From positions 2,735,501 through 2,799,500 of the forward strand of contig JAZARR010000200.1 in the NCBI GenBank assembly GCA_037389465.1: 64,000 nt of DNA, read 5' to 3'. The stretch comes from Baylisascaris procyonis. Its lineage: Eukaryota > Nematoda > Chromadorea > Rhabditida > Ascarididae. A model generated the notes under the pieces. The model had not been told where the DNA came from. It saw nothing but the letters and a program-made list of their open reading frames with translations, and did not search any database. Of the stretch, positions 38,140 through 51,780 are shown in pieces; the stretch's first letter is position 1; the number at the start of each line of letters is the position of its first letter. The position numbers and the translations under genes are program-made.

Positions 38140-38574
38140 CTAAGGTCCTATAGATAGGAGCCTAGATTCATATGAATAAAAAGCTAGAATCTTCGAGGCA
38201 ATAGACAAAAGTCTTCAGATGACGGATGCTAGACGATGGTCTCCTCTTCTGTTCTCAGTCTTCGAGAGCAATGTTTGTAATTCAAAAGTGTTCTTTCGAA
38301 CCTATCAAATTCTGATCGTCATCTACGTAGAGCATTCTTGAAGAAATGCCCTCCGAGATGGTTTAGCTACCATATTTCTGTTTCCCATTAACCTATGCAG
38401 CACATGAAAGGTTGTTCATTCGAGTCAATTGAGATGTTATTTCCGCTTGTCGCCATTGTCAGCTATGTTTGAACAAAGTGCTCTCTGTTTATGAAAATAC
38501 TCGTAAAAAACATCAATAATTCATATACAAATATTTAGCCAAAAGGCAAACTCATTCATTCAAAAAAAAAACTA

Positions 38575-38577
<3 letters not shown>

Positions 38578-38639
<62 letters not shown>
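38578..38639. repeat. (TA)n microsatellite
   Basis: About 31 TA units. Confidence 0.95.
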
Positions 38640-38641
<2 letters not shown>

Positions 38642-38967
38642 ATGCATAAACAGTAGTCTTGTCGAAATAATTCCTGCAACGAAATCGACTAACATAGAGT
38701 ATGACGAATAAGTCACGATGATATGATGAAGTTAAAACACACTAGTATTAATCCTCGCACATAAATTGATTTATGCAAATCATGGACGACAAGCAGACCT
38801 CCACTCTTACGTTTACCGATAAACAAACCACTGTAACCAGTCATACATCATTTTACATCCATAGATAAGAAGTTTGAAAAATTTAGGAAAAATCATAACA
38901 ATAATAATATAGAATAAAAATTAAGTAGTAAAAAAATATAGCATACGTAATCAACATTTTGCTGATC

Positions 38968-39073
<106 letters not shown>

Positions 39074-39584
39074 CTTGAACAATCAGCCTAATTTGCTCCC
39101 TGCGCTTATATTAGAGTAGAAAAATTGTGCAACACCATTCGTAATGGTAATAAATGTTCAATGAGGCGTTACACTGATAAGATCATCAACGCTAAAATTT
39201 ATAGTTTCGACGAAATTTGTGCATAATTAAGAAAGGTAAGAACATTTGTGTGACAGGTAACGTTGGCTAATAAGAATCTCAAACATCAAAAAACGATTGA
39301 AATACGTTCATTTACATTAAAGCACAATGCAATCGAATAACGAAGAAAGTATAAATTACGGATTAATTTTTTTCCGAATTTATAAATTTTGCAATTGAGA
39401 GGATAAAGACTTCAGAACAAAAACATCGCTATCGTGAAAAAACCTAGAAAAAAAAACTTAACACTTCATTAAAATGTAAATATTTATGACGAAGTAATAT
39501 GTTTAAAAAAAAAGTTGTAAGCAAAAAATGATTAATTAACACAAATTACATTTTTGGAAACTTGTTAAGATGATCTGCTATTGT

Positions 39585-39785
39585 TTAAAAATGTGGTGGA
39601 AATATTGCTTCATTTTTTCTTTTGAAAAAAAATTTTAAAATTGAAAAAATTACGAGTTGTAAATTACAATGCTTCTCGTCCCAGAATCGATAAAACTTGT
39701 TGAAAAAAGCGTCCGAAATTTCTTCCTGAGAGAGATGCGATATTAGGAAAATTTGCTTTCTCGGATCTCCTATGGAAATTTTCAT
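39585..39785 (-). CDS. 66-codon ORF, unrecognised
   Basis: ATG at 39785 opens 66 codons to TAA. The first 45 residues are balanced and protein-like (GDPRKQIFLISHLSQEEI). The last 20 are Phe/Lys-rich and correspond to a T-rich tract that could be intronic: a GTAATT donor sits after residue 45 and a TTTTTTTTCAAAAG acceptor 35 bases later. Length alone is not significant at this AT content. No domain is recognised and no neighbour lies within several kilobases. Confidence 0.3.
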   Translation of the reverse strand: MKISIGDPRKQIFLISHLSQEEISDAFFNKFYRFWDEKHCNLQLVIFSILKFFFKRKNEAIFPPHF

Positions 39786-41388
39786 ATTATTACTCAAATG
39801 CCCATCAAAACTTAATAACCTAAAAACTCATAAGAAATTTATGAAAAGCAATTTATCATTTGCTCAAATCCAATCAGATTTTTTACGTCTCGCATCGCGC
39901 AATTTTAAACTATGCAAAAATTCTTATATATTTTGCATAGTATAGAACATCTTGTCACTTAAAAATTATTTGTTAAAAATTTGCGCAATTGCGAAATAAT
40001 AACTGAGGTAGTTTCCACGCTGCAACGGGAATGACTTCAGATTCATTGTAATCCATTGTTCCATTCAATTTATTGGCAGTATCAATTTTAGCGCATTTCT
40101 GGAAAAAAAAGAAACCTCAAGGAATCTCAGAAAAATTCGAGAGATATCGGCGATATCAGCGTTGATTGAAAGATTTGAGGAAGTAGAGGTGGAGGAAGAC
40201 GACGAAAGATTAGAAAGTGATGAGTGAAGAGAAGAAATAAAACTTTTAAAATCTATCACTTATACAATGCAATAAAATTCACACAATTATGAGGAAATGC
40301 ACAAAAATATCGATATAAAAATTGCTAAAGCCGCAATACAAAGCAAAAAAAAAAAAACGTCTGGAATTGAGCCGCTATCGACGTAGAAATGGCGAATATC
40401 GAAATGCAGTAATGCATTTTCCTGTCAGGATGCGTCTCAAAATAGCGCACTTCGATTGCCCTATTCAAACGACAAATGTGCAGATATGCATTCTCGAAAC
40501 TTTCACACAAAAAAATATTCCTATTATTTATGCAAATCGAAAAAAATTTCCCATCGTTTTATAGCGTCGCTATTTTTCTTCACTTTTTTTTTTTTTGCGC
40601 GCACGCACGAGCGAGAAAGAATCGATTTCTAAAGATAGATATGGTCGTTAGGTTGTCAAAGAATTTGTCGTAAATGCCACCAATAACTTCTGTACAACTA
40701 TCAGTTACTTATATAAATTTGTGCAAGTAACTAGTGGATCTCGACAACGTTCCCCCTTCGAGAACTCCCCTCCCCTCTCTATTTCTTATTATAACCCCTT
40801 GTTACTAAAAAAAGGGAACCGTTTCAGTCAGCTATTCTAAGCTGAATTGAACTCATTTCAATAAGTTTTTCCCATTCTGCCGTGAAATTTAAAGAAAATG
40901 TGATATTTTGCATATCCGAAATATTCAAAAACGCTGCACAATATCACTGCTATAATATTAAGCAGAAAAAAAAAATCTCCGCTTCAATAAACTACCTTTC
41001 GCAATATATTCAACTAATGTTTTGAGAAATTAGAAGCCCAGGGGTTTATATTCAGAGATGTACGGTAGCCATACCTCATAAACCATATATAAATCTACTT
41101 ATGGTTGATCATAAATGTTGAGTGCAATATTTCATTACGGTTATGCGCTAACCGCTACGTTAACATATGATTCCGATTCCGTCACGAAGCGGAAAGCATA
41201 CGTACAGCGGAATGTAAAAATTATTGATCAATACTCGTGGCTAGCTGAGTTAAGTGGTTCATGAGAGAACGTCCCTCCTGACAGCAGAACTCTTCAGCTA
41301 AGCATCAGATCACTTCCGCTATCGGACATATGCGCCATAAATTTTTATTTTTCGATAAATTTCGCTGCGAATGAGGCTTCCATATTTT

Positions 41389-41699
41389 TCAATATGGGAT
41401 AAGAAGCGGTGGATGTATCATAATAAAAATGGTTGCGCAATAATCAATCACATTATTCGTTATGAAAATTTCTGAGAAGAAAATTTCAAATTTTGGTGTA
41501 ATTTCTATTAAAATTTGATTTTTGTACAATAATTCCAAATCTCTGATATATAAAAAATAATTTTTTTTGGTTCCCGACAAGCTTAATATATACCCGTGGA
41601 AAAGAGATACCCAGATGAAAAGTCCATCCATAGTTTGGAACACTTTTTTTGTCATTGAATGACACTCATTTTTATGTAGAATAATTAACGCGCATTGTG

Positions 41700-41703
<4 letters not shown>
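41389..41703 (-). CDS. 104-codon ATG ORF, doubtful
   Basis: A true ATG at 41703, directly at the edge of a (TA)n run, starts 104 codons ending TGA. The protein would be hydrophobic with several Ile/Phe/Leu-rich segments and a middle hydrophilic part (GTKKNYFLYIRDLELLYK). About three stop-free runs of this length are expected by chance in this window, first codon positions are only slightly purine-biased, and no splice structure supports it. Confidence 0.18.

Positions 41704-41705
<2 letters not shown>

Positions 41706-41767
<62 letters not shown>
41706..41767. repeat. (TA)n microsatellite
   Basis: About 31 AT units, abutting the ATG of the doubtful 41389-41703 ORF. Confidence 0.95.
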
Positions 41768-41770
<3 letters not shown>

Positions 41771-42572
41771 TATGAGTTTAGAAGTGAATTCCAAATAAAT
41801 TTTTACTGAACATTTGAACATAATGAATTATAAATTGAACACATTTCACAAATTATCTTATTAAAGAAAAAAACGAGAACAAAAGTATAGCGTATGAGAA
41901 GCGCAAAACGTCGAAATGAAAATCGATCGCCATTTCCGGTATAATGTTTTGGGAAGTATTCGAGAAAAAAAAAAGCAACTCCTGTTTGAGTACATTTGAT
42001 ATTTCATTAATTCAGCGTTCCACAATTCACCTGTCCACTAGAATTACCAGTGGCTTTACTTAATCTAATGATTCAATAATTTAGTTGCTAAAACTCGCAT
42101 TGAAAAATTCGGCTAATATTTTATTATTTAAATCACCTAGAATGAAAAAAAAAATATTTCCTAGTGTATTTAAGAAAAAGTTGGACAAAAAGAAAATTGA
42201 ATCATAAAAAGTAATATAAATAAATGTTTCTCTCTATCGAATACTTCTATTGAAACATTCATAGAAAAGATATCACTAATTACATCGATTCAACGAAAAA
42301 TTTTATTTCATAGAAAAATTTTCCCTACATTTTTTCGAATAATTTTTGAGTAGAGAAATTTTCTGCACTGAGAGAAATTTTTAGAGAAAAAAAACGAAAA
42401 AAATTAACGCATATTTATATATTCGCTGCAACAAAGCGAATATTTTCATTTTCATTAAAATATTGACCGGGCAATTACGCATCAATTGTTGATATACTTG
42501 TCTCAGAGTCACGATTGAAAAGTTCGAGCTCAAGGTCTGGACCTTATCAGCACATTTGACGACTGATCTCAG

Positions 42573-42749
42573 GTTCTGGCGATTGAGAAACATGAGGAAG
42601 TGACGAATAAAACCAATGAAGCCTTAGCAAAGCTTGAATTCGTAAAGTCAATGAAAGAGGCAGATTTCCTTTCACCCCATAATTGCATCCCCATTGGGAT
42701 TAATTTTATCGCCACTTTCTGTCTTCCTTTTCGCTATTCGTCAATATAA
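42573..42749 (+). CDS. Candidate terminal exon, 58 codons, charged N-terminal part
   Basis: After the acceptor-like CTGATCTCAG at 42563-42572, the plus frame is open for 58 codons to TAA. The first 30 residues are a charged, helix-prone segment (VLAIEKHEEVTNKTNEALAK); the rest is more hydrophobic. A donor-like GTAAAG at 42642 could end the exon early. A minus-strand ORF covers 42381-42593 and overlaps slightly. The acceptor has only a weak pyrimidine tract. Confidence 0.25.
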   Translation, partial: VLAIEKHEEVTNKTNEALAKLEFVKSMKEADFLSPHNCIPIGINFIATFCLPFRYSSI

Positions 42750-45700
42750 GCGAAAACCGCTAGCATTTCTTGTTGTTGAATTTGTGTTCATTCTAGTGTA
42801 ATCTTCGAAAATTCCGAAATATTCAGAGAGAATTTCAATCAAAAACCTTTTTTTTTTCTGCTAAGCAATATGCAATAAATAACAAAATGTTTTGTTACCA
42901 TAACATATCTGTTGTTATATTTGATAAATGCTTTGGATCTATACAAATGGATTTAACAATTTCTTTAAGACTCTGTTCAAAGCTCACTAAATAATACGCA
43001 TGAAATTATTTCCGCTGAATTCATTTGAATATTGTTTCATCTGTTCTACGAATTGAATCAATCATAGTCTTTTCGATTAAACACGGTTATAAGATCAGAT
43101 TGCTTGTGGAATAGAAATGCTTACCGAAATCAATAAGTAATGGTCACAAAAAGTTATATGAGCTAATTAAAACATGAGGCAACGATTTCCGTTCAATTGA
43201 TCTCAAAATAGAGCAGAATTCTATCATACTCTCCCCATTCGACCTCGACCATCCCTCCTCTCCTACCTCGCTTCCCTCTCCCTTCTCCTCTCTCTTCTTA
43301 CTCCACCATCACCGCCAACACTCCTCTCGCTAGTCTCTGAATTTTGACACGTAAGACAATCGAAAAAAACCTTATAATGACGCAAATAGCTTCTAACAAG
43401 TCTCATAGCAAATAAAAAATACACCGGTGAATAACAAACTGGTTTCCTGAAATAGCGTACGGTAAGAATGCGATCACACTAGACAGTGGATTGAATGTTA
43501 ATAAATAAAACACGCAGAGCTATTAGAGCCAAATCGATCCAACAAAACGAATGAATATGTACTTATGGGAGGACTTCGAGTCGAAAGTTGCCTTTTCTAT
43601 TTATTTCTTTTTTTTTTTTCAATTTTAAAAAACAAAAGCTCAAACTCTATGCGCTTTTGTGCCAAGCATAGTGCAACGGGAGATTTGAATGTAGACTATC
43701 GACGTTCCCATTATTTCCGCTGTCCATAACAAATCACTTCGAATTTCCACGAGATGTAGAGATGAATGTTATGGCCGATTCAATGGATCTTGGGGAAGAA
43801 AATGCACAGTGTACCCAATAACGAGAGGTTGTTCGTTTCAAAATGGTCTTAGATCTTCTATAGAGTAGTATTCTCAATTCGAAATAGTAGTCTAAAGTAA
43901 TCTCAGGTCCGCTTTAGAGTAGTCTCAGGCTTGAACAGTAGTCTTAGATTGCGCTCAGAGTAGCCTTAGATCCGATGTATGAATGTTCAGTACAAAAAAA
44001 GCTATATAAACTTTGAAAATGCGTTTACTTCTTTAAAAGCGATTAAATATTTCTAATTGTTTCATCGAGCCCATCTCTACCGTTGAAAATCGAAATAATG
44101 AACACAGTGGTAATCTTCTACTTGTATTATCCATGATTTCGATATCGTCCACCAAATTACCCAATAGACGAACACATATTTGTGCAAAGTTGCACACTAA
44201 TCTCCTTTGTGATATCAAAGATTTTACCTAACAAAGTTCATTCGTTGATAAAAAAAACAACGATCCTCTTCACGAATTCTATAAACATTACACTCGATAG
44301 CGAGTCAGTTGTCACTTGTTAGATGTCAACGATCAAATTTACGTCTCTCAGAGCAAAACTTATTTGCCAATCGAACAACTGTTGTAAATCGAATGATTGG
44401 AATACTGTAACAAGATAATATTGCATCCGTTAATACAGTGGAAAAACTAAATGCGCCACTAAGTTTTTTTTTTGGTTTTTTTTCTGGTAGATAATATGAT
44501 GGTATTCTTCATTACGGTAGACTTATAAGCAGCATTTCGATCACTATTCAGTAAGAGTGAAAAATATTTTATGTGAAATATAGCGATAAGCATTACACTT
44601 CCATAGCGATCCACAAATATAAATCGTCCAATGCAAATAAACCTTCAAGAATTTATCGAGTCTATTTTTAATGAACAATTATTTGAGATGAAATCATAAT
44701 CAAAAAAAAAGGTTAATTAATTTCTCAAATTTTATGCAGCTAGGAGCATAATCCAAGAAGAACTTTTTCAACTCTGGAATAACGCAAATGGCACACAAAC
44801 AGAATGATCTGTGTGGTGTGTTTCTGAAATTGTGACTGCTGTGTTGATACTAAAAATAGAACACAGCTGCTACTTTGAACTCTTTTGCCTAGAGATCGAA
44901 GAGAGGGATTTGTAATCGGAAATTGAAATAATATCAATGGGGAATTTTTTCACAAAAAAAAAATTTGAAAAATTTTCTGCAGAAAAGAGCGCAATAGAGG
45001 AAATATTTTATTGAGAGGGAAATAAAATCGAGTATTTAGTGCACTTAATCAAAATTTATTCAAAATGATAATAAATATTTTTAATTTTCAAAACTTACTC
45101 AATAATTACTTCATCATTAAAACTCTCAAAGAGATTAAAGATCATTTTAGAAGTTAAAAAAAATCCATCAATGCATAAATTCATACTATTCAATAAACTA
45201 AAAAGTGCATAAAAACCTCAAAGGTTCGATGATTGCTAACATTGGCGATCGATAAATTGCACATTTTCGTAATGAATTTGTATGATCAAGCATTTACACC
45301 GAAATTAATGATAAAATAAATAGATGAAGTTCGCCTTTCAATAAAACAAATATATTTCAAATCGAATATTCCGATCAGGAAAAATTTTTCACTTGGCTAA
45401 TTCCCTCTCTTAGAGGCTTTTCGTATAATTTGAGAAGAAATTCAGCGTAATTGGCTCTACTATGACGTCATTTAATGTGCTTTTCTCTGAAAAGTCGTTT
45501 AACTTTCGAACAAATTTATGAAAACTAGTGAATTGAAATGCCGAAAAAAAGCAGGCAAATTTTTTTTCTTGCGACTCTATTTTTGTACAATAAAAATGTT
45601 CATAATTTTTGAGGGAATTTTTCCACGCTTAATACCGTCAATTGTTTCTTTTAGATATCATAACGCATTTAATTGATGTTGTTTTTTTTTAGGTAAAATA

Positions 45701-46000
45701 GGAGTAAATGAAAATAATGCGGCTATATCTTTGTATATAATAAAAGTGAAAAATATACTGATAAGAAAAAAGTATCAAAAGAAAGTATTAAATAGTGCAC
45801 AACTCAGTCCGTAAATACGGATTTTAAGAGTGAAAAAGTCGAAGAAACGGAAGAGAAAGAATAAGGGAGGAGCCGAGACGCTCAGGTGGAATAAGCTAAT
45901 GACAAAAAATGGTGATTACTAACTTGTAAGAAAATATACTACTAGTAAGAAAAGTCTCATAATTCATTATACGCATAAGTTTGAAAAACAATATCATTTT
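42750..46000. other. AT-rich spacer, no gene seen
   Basis: A strong pyrimidine tract at 43225-43325. The word TATGACGTCATTT at 45461-45473 repeats the core of the 19.4-19.7 kb inverted repeat. Confidence 0.4.
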
Positions 46001-46053
46001 CAAAATTTTTCTTTAGCTAATTTGCTGAAGTGATTGATTAATCAACTGGTTGA

Positions 46054-46077
46054 TCAATCGATCGATCGATCGATTGA
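46054..46077. repeat. 24-base palindrome of ATCG units
   Basis: TCAATCGATCGATCGATC and the rest of the run form an exact palindrome; more GATCAAT/ATTGATC words flank it between 46030 and 46115. Confidence 0.85.
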
Positions 46078-47289
46078 CTAATTTATTGATCTTTTTCATT
46101 GATCGATTAATTTGAACTGAAAAAAAAAATTAAGAACAAATTTTTTATGCAAGATTTTCACTATTATCGCTCATTGATGGGGAATTTAAACATGAAAATT
46201 TCACAGTTAAGATTCAACTTTGTGCGCAAGTTGCCACCACAAGACGTCATGCTAAAATAACCGAAAATCTATAGTTCTATAACACGCGATATAACGCTTT
46301 TTATTTATGGCCTATATAATTCACTAGTGCTTTCTTTGCATCTGATATATTCTACATTTTGTTCTACAATCATTAAATGCATATGGTTCTTATCAGTTTT
46401 GTTTATAGTGGGCGCATAATTTTTTTCATACATGAAGTCGTTGGAACGATATCGCTAACGAGCTCTGCTAATATTGACACTGGGTGAGCTGGAATTGTTT
46501 TTGGTATGCATGCATAGACAATCATGTGTAAAGCGATGACCACATTCTAGCTAGAATTTTGTCGTAAAAAGACGCTAGCACAAGTATATTCCCTCATACA
46601 TATGTTGAACTCTTTACTAGAATAGGCAATGAAAGTATCTCATAACAACAATCTTCAGGGAAGCAAAGTATAGCAGAATAATGGTGAATTGAGCGGGCAT
46701 CGACGTTATTTTATAAACAAATACCGCGTAGATATTTGTATTTACTTCACAACTGGGTAACGATGAAATCCTCATTTGAAATGAACTCGGAACCTTAGGT
46801 TCTGAACTTATAGAGATATTGTATTGCGTCTTTAACTTGAAGTCTCGACTTTTTATTTAACTAAGCAGAAAGATGAGATCTTAAAAAAAAATTCAAGAGA
46901 GATGGATCCCTCTCTAGTCTCTCATATTAGTTACGAAGAGCCACCTGACCGCCTTTCAGTATTTACAGTTGTGTCTGCTAATTGGAAAAACAATTTGTCA
47001 AACTAAACGAGAAATTCTTCTCTAATTTTGATTAGAAAATCTAGATCAATAAGAAAAATTCCTGGGCGGAAAAAATTGAAAGAGAAAAAATCTGAACAGG
47101 GAAATGGAAGATGAACAAATGTATCTGACAATAGTTTGATAAATATACCTGACATGAGTCCACGAAAAACTTTGAAATATACCACCAAGATAAAATATTG
47201 CCGACTATTACCTTTGGGAAGGATGGGATGGGGAACTGGACAGGAGGAGGTAAGAGGTGAGGGCCAGGAGAGTCACAAATGAAATCGCG

Positions 47290-47643
47290 ATGCAAATTAC
47301 AAAATTATATTCACGTGGATTGTTAACAAATGGGAAACTCAATACGTTGCCGCAATGCTTCGGTGTTTTACTGAGTGCAAAACCACATCAGGCATTTAAC
47401 AATAAAGAGAGCAGCACGATTCACCTGTCTTCATATGATCCATTTCACTTTCATCCCTTCTCATATCTCCTCATCACTTTAGATGCAAATTTATTAAGTG
47501 CTATGAATGCATTCGTCGCTATTGTTTATGGGGATATTCGGAGAAGACCCCCCCCCTTACTGCATCACTTGCCAATTTCGAAAGAACCCCAACCGGAATT
47601 GCGTGAAATTTCTGATCACGAATCACTGTTCGATGATATTTGA
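47290..47643 (+). CDS. 117-residue ORF, unrecognised
   Basis: ATG at 47290 begins 117 codons ending in TGA. The frame also extends 33 bases upstream without an ATG. The C-terminus is acidic and well mixed (ELREISDHESLFDDI), preceded by a proline run from a C9 tract (PPPLLHHLP). Composition is fairly even rather than A/T-codon biased. An ORF of this size is expected about once by chance in 64 kb at this composition, so evidence is modest. An acceptor-like TCCTCATCACTTTAG inside the ORF (near 47480) means that only the last 53 codons might be a terminal exon. Confidence 0.3.
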   Translation: MQITKLYSRGLLTNGKLNTLPQCFGVLLSAKPHQAFNNKESSTIHLSSYDPFHFHPFSYLLITLDANLLSAMNAFVAIVYGDIRRRPPPLLHHLPISKEPQPELREISDHESLFDDI

Positions 47644-48220
47644 AAAATTTGTTTTTTTATGAAGGAAGAAAGGAATTTTAGTAATCAAATCGAACAATAT
47701 TGATAAAAATAGTACACAAGTCGATAAAATTATCTCAATAAAACTCTAAGAAGACATCTTAGGTGGACATATAAAGTTAACACTATAGAGATGAGTGATG
47801 TTAGTACTAAAAAATTAAAGGTGTGTTAAAATATTTGTTTTGCAAATATGATTGCATCATATGAAAGAATTGAAAGAAAACATTAAATTGAATAGCGAAA
47901 GCTAAGTAATCGGCAAGCTATATCCAGAATAGCATCCAGCAAATGCATCCGTTACGCTAGCACATACTCGTCGATCCGATAACGTGTTATGATATTTTGT
48001 AATCAATAGTCGTGCAATTTAACACATTTTTTTTTTTGTTGTAGAAGAAAAGCTTATTTGAATCAATCAATCTATTTGTTACATAATCAACACACAATCT
48101 CATGACAAAGGGAAAATTTATTTCTGTCTTTGTTCCTCTCTCTAGTATCGAGCGAACAGAAAATGTAATGAATGCTACGTGCTGAAAAGAAGGTAATAAA
48201 TAAATATGTATATACGTATA

Positions 48221-48232
48221 TAAATAAATAAG

Positions 48233-48267
<35 letters not shown>

Positions 48268-48270
48268 ATA
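48221..48270 (+). repeat. (AAAT)n microsatellite
   Basis: About 12 units, followed 110 bases later by a (TA)n run. Confidence 0.9.
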
Positions 48271-48378
48271 TGTTATTCTTCTGTGCAATTTTGACTCTGC
48301 AAAGAGAAATTTGAAGAGACAGGTTGAGGGGCGCCTCATTAATTTTACGACGATATCAACAACAATGCGGCCATCAGT

Positions 48379-48381
<3 letters not shown>

Positions 48382-48419
<38 letters not shown>
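48382..48419. repeat. (TA)n microsatellite
   Basis: About 19 units. Confidence 0.95.
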
Positions 48420-48421
<2 letters not shown>

Positions 48422-49735
48422 TCGCCAAACCTTTCTCAAAAAAAGAATCTTTTCTTACATATTACTAATAGTCTCATGAATTCTTGAAAATAAGAAAACG
48501 TCCTTCATCGTTTTAACAAATCAGGTAATCAAATAATCAAGTAATCAGGTAATACTCCTCCATTCATTAAATCAAGTAATATAAAAATTTCAAATATTTA
48601 TTACCAAGCGACTTACTTATGTAAACGAATTAAATATTACGAAAACAATAAATAGAATAATATAAGGCATAAGAGATAATTCAATGTCGAACCGTAGAAT
48701 AATCGATTAGTGAAGAGTGAACAAAAAGAAAAATTCATCAAACGTCGCATTTCACTTATGTACTCCCCTAAAATCACTTCTATTGAATGTGGAAATATTA
48801 TGTTTTGTAGCAATATTGCAGTAAATTTGATGAATGCACTTGAGCGTATTTACTAGAGCCATACGATTGATGCCTTTTGCAATTCTATTTCTTGCAAGCT
48901 ACTGAAGAGGGAAATATTGAATTTTCCATATTCCCATCATTTAAAGCATTGAAATTTTTCTTATCATTTCAGTCAAGCAATAAAAAATACTATTCACAAC
49001 TGATTACCTAACTTATTTCGATTTGCCTTTTTATGTTTCACATTCAAATTGTACAAATAAAATTTACACGCAAATGATATATAATGTACAAGCATGTTAA
49101 AATTTATTTATTTTTTATTAATTTATTTTTTCCCATTTTCCAAATTCATAATTATTATTATTTTTTTTTAATATAACACAATATTCGATCCTTTGCATTT
49201 GCTGAAAATATTATCGCCCCAGGGAATCCCAGAATAGGTGAGAGAGAGTGAAACCAGCTGAGAAACATTCAGGAGGAGTCGATAGGATATGACGTTTTGA
49301 ATTCCCCTCATTTGGCTAAACGGTTTCAAATATTACCATTAAAACATAAAATACGTAAAATAATCCATTCTTCTTTTAACTAAACTACCCAAATAAAATT
49401 ATCCACGGAAAATTGATCTTTTCGTGAAGACAACGAAATAAACTTAAAATCAGATTGACTTAAAATGTTTGATAATTAACACTTCTTTAAAACTTCAAAT
49501 TGTCCATCTCTCGAATAAAGTAAAAAATAATATAAAAAATCAACCAACAACATGTACTAAATAAATGTAACGAATCTTACAATAATGGATTCCTTGGCTT
49601 TGTGTTGAAGGCATTCAATAGACAGACAGAAATGGACAGATATATACACATCTATGCATAGATCTGACGTTGCAAGCGAAATAAAATTGAGGAATTGCAA
49701 AAGAATTAACGAAAGATGCAAATTCACTTGCGACT

Positions 49736-49970
49736 TCACTTGCGAGCATATAAATATGTCAACGTATAATTTTCAATTTCTTTGAAATACTTCAATTCTA
49801 TGTTATATAAAAATTTTTTTTTCAGGTTTTGATTATTGCCGATGTTGGCAACCATTTTTTTTACTATTAAATATTCTAAACCTCCTTGGCAATCTATCGT
49901 TTTCAAATTGCTATTTCGCACTTTACAATACGATTTTTCAGTCAATATTTTTATTAAATGATATAATTGA
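49736..49970 (-). CDS. Candidate terminal exon, 77 codons, Lys/Asn-rich
   Basis: A textbook acceptor, ATCTATTTTATTCAG, at 49985-49971 is followed by one leftover base, 77 codons and TGA at 49736. First codon positions are about 70% purine over most of this stretch, unlike the hydrophobic part of the frame further upstream, which is probably intron. The peptide is lysine- and asparagine-rich with likely helical parts (NLKKKFLYNIELKYFKEIEN). The stop codon falls in the first copy of a 12-base direct repeat (CGCAAGTGAAGT), and a second frame with a hydrophobic start opens immediately after it. The upstream exons are not identified and no family is recognised. Confidence 0.4.
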
Positions 49971-51780
49971 CTGAATAAAATAGATATCAAAATCAAAAAC
50001 TCGACTATTATAACAAAGTGGGAAATCATAAATGCAGAAATCAATTAAAAACAGCATTTTACATAGATGAAGTGATTCGCTAAAGTACCAAATCGTTCAC
50101 CTTGGTATCTCAGTTGATCACCTTCGAGTGAAATCCGAAAGGGAAAATAGTGACGTTATTATTGCCGGCTAAAAAAAATTCCTTGGTAAAAATCCCTAAG
50201 CTTTTGGACAGTATTATAAGTTCCAAGTGATTCAGAAAATGCTATTAGCACAAACACCGTAAAACGTCGGATAACCCCTCCCTCAAATTAGCATCGGATA
50301 TGCATAACTTGCCTTAAGTGCTCGAACATTTTGCATTAAAAATTAGATGATTTTCTAACGCTGGATCCATTCCCACTATAAAAAGCGAGATCTGCTCTGA
50401 ATCCGATTTCCTCTCCCTCCACGTTCCTCGCCGATATTGCTTCCCACTTCCTTCACCTCTGTCAACCCGAAAAAGCACAAATCATCGCTTGATCAATGCT
50501 TTACTTTCTACATCAATTGCCAATTCAAAAGCTGTCTTGCCTCTAAACTTTACATTTGAAGATGTGAACGGAACCTATGATTGCATGTGAAATCCGCTAT
50601 ATTCTCTAGCTCCGCCAACAAAATGACGAAGAAATCACGAGATTCACTCAGAGGCATGCGAAATAGTTGTTCGTTTTCGTTTATGCATCCCTTCTGAATT
50701 ATTTGCTTCTCTAAAAAATGTTGGCGAACATATAAGCCCCATGGGGTTTTAATCTAAATTCTACGATAACACTTGAGTTTAATTTTTCAAAAATAATGAA
50801 ATTTTTCGAAACTTTTTTTTTCACAAATCCCTTCATCAAATACATTTCATCGAATATTAAAGATACTCTTCAATGCAGCGATAATATTATTGGATAAAAA
50901 TGCGTTAAACTTTTGCATCATACAGCCTATTGCGCTATTTTTACGACTTATCGATCGGCTTCAAGAGAAAAAAAAGAAATTCAAATAAGAAAAAAAAAAT
51001 TTAATGCACTTCGAATGTCTATTCAATTTAATTCGGTTCGCCATCTTCGATAAATTTTCCCTCTTATGTGGAAAATGAGAAGAGGAATTTTTTTTTTTTC
51101 ATATGCATTATTTATCGAAAGTCAGCGCTTTCGATTCGTTTCTTCGCACATGCCTGAGAAGTAAACAATTCATGATGCATTTGCCAACAACATCTTTGAT
51201 TGATCGACATAAACATCATGAATTTTTTGGCGAGGCAATTTTCGAACGACCGTAAACATAACTCTAGAAATCACCATTCCGGAACCGCCACATAGAATCC
51301 GGAACTTAGAAACCGGAGACAAATTACGGTCATAGACAGTATCGGTGAATGAAATATACGAATAAATTTATCACAACACAAAGTAATGTATGTAATTTGA
51401 TAATCTTAACGTGAAATTTTCATTAAAAAAAATTTTATCGTTTAAATAAAAGAGGTTTTTTTCCCAAAAGAAGAAGAGAAGATGAGAAAGAATAAAGATT
51501 ATCTATATTTACCACTGTAAAAAAGTAAGCAGCATAAAAATTTTCAACGAGCTGAGTGAAGAACCTGTACGAGAATTTTCGAAAAAAATCAGAAATAAGT
51601 GAAATTAACAAATAATAAAAGGCTTTCGCATATTTTCGACAACGATCTAGTGATTTCGTTCTAATTGTTGCAATAAATGCACTCCTTACTTATTAAAATT
51701 CTCTCAAGTAGCGCGGAAAATATCAATAATTACCAAAGAAGATATACAATCACAAATAATCTGCCGTATTAAAATATGGC

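Noticed and set aside
42525..42540. 15-base match CGAGCTCAAGGTCTG shared with 33229-33243
   Set aside because: Shared 15-mers are expected about once or twice by chance in 64 kb, and the flanks differ.
47200..47251. Exon ending in GAG before GTAAGA
   Set aside because: All three frames are open only because the tract is purine-rich, and there is no acceptor.
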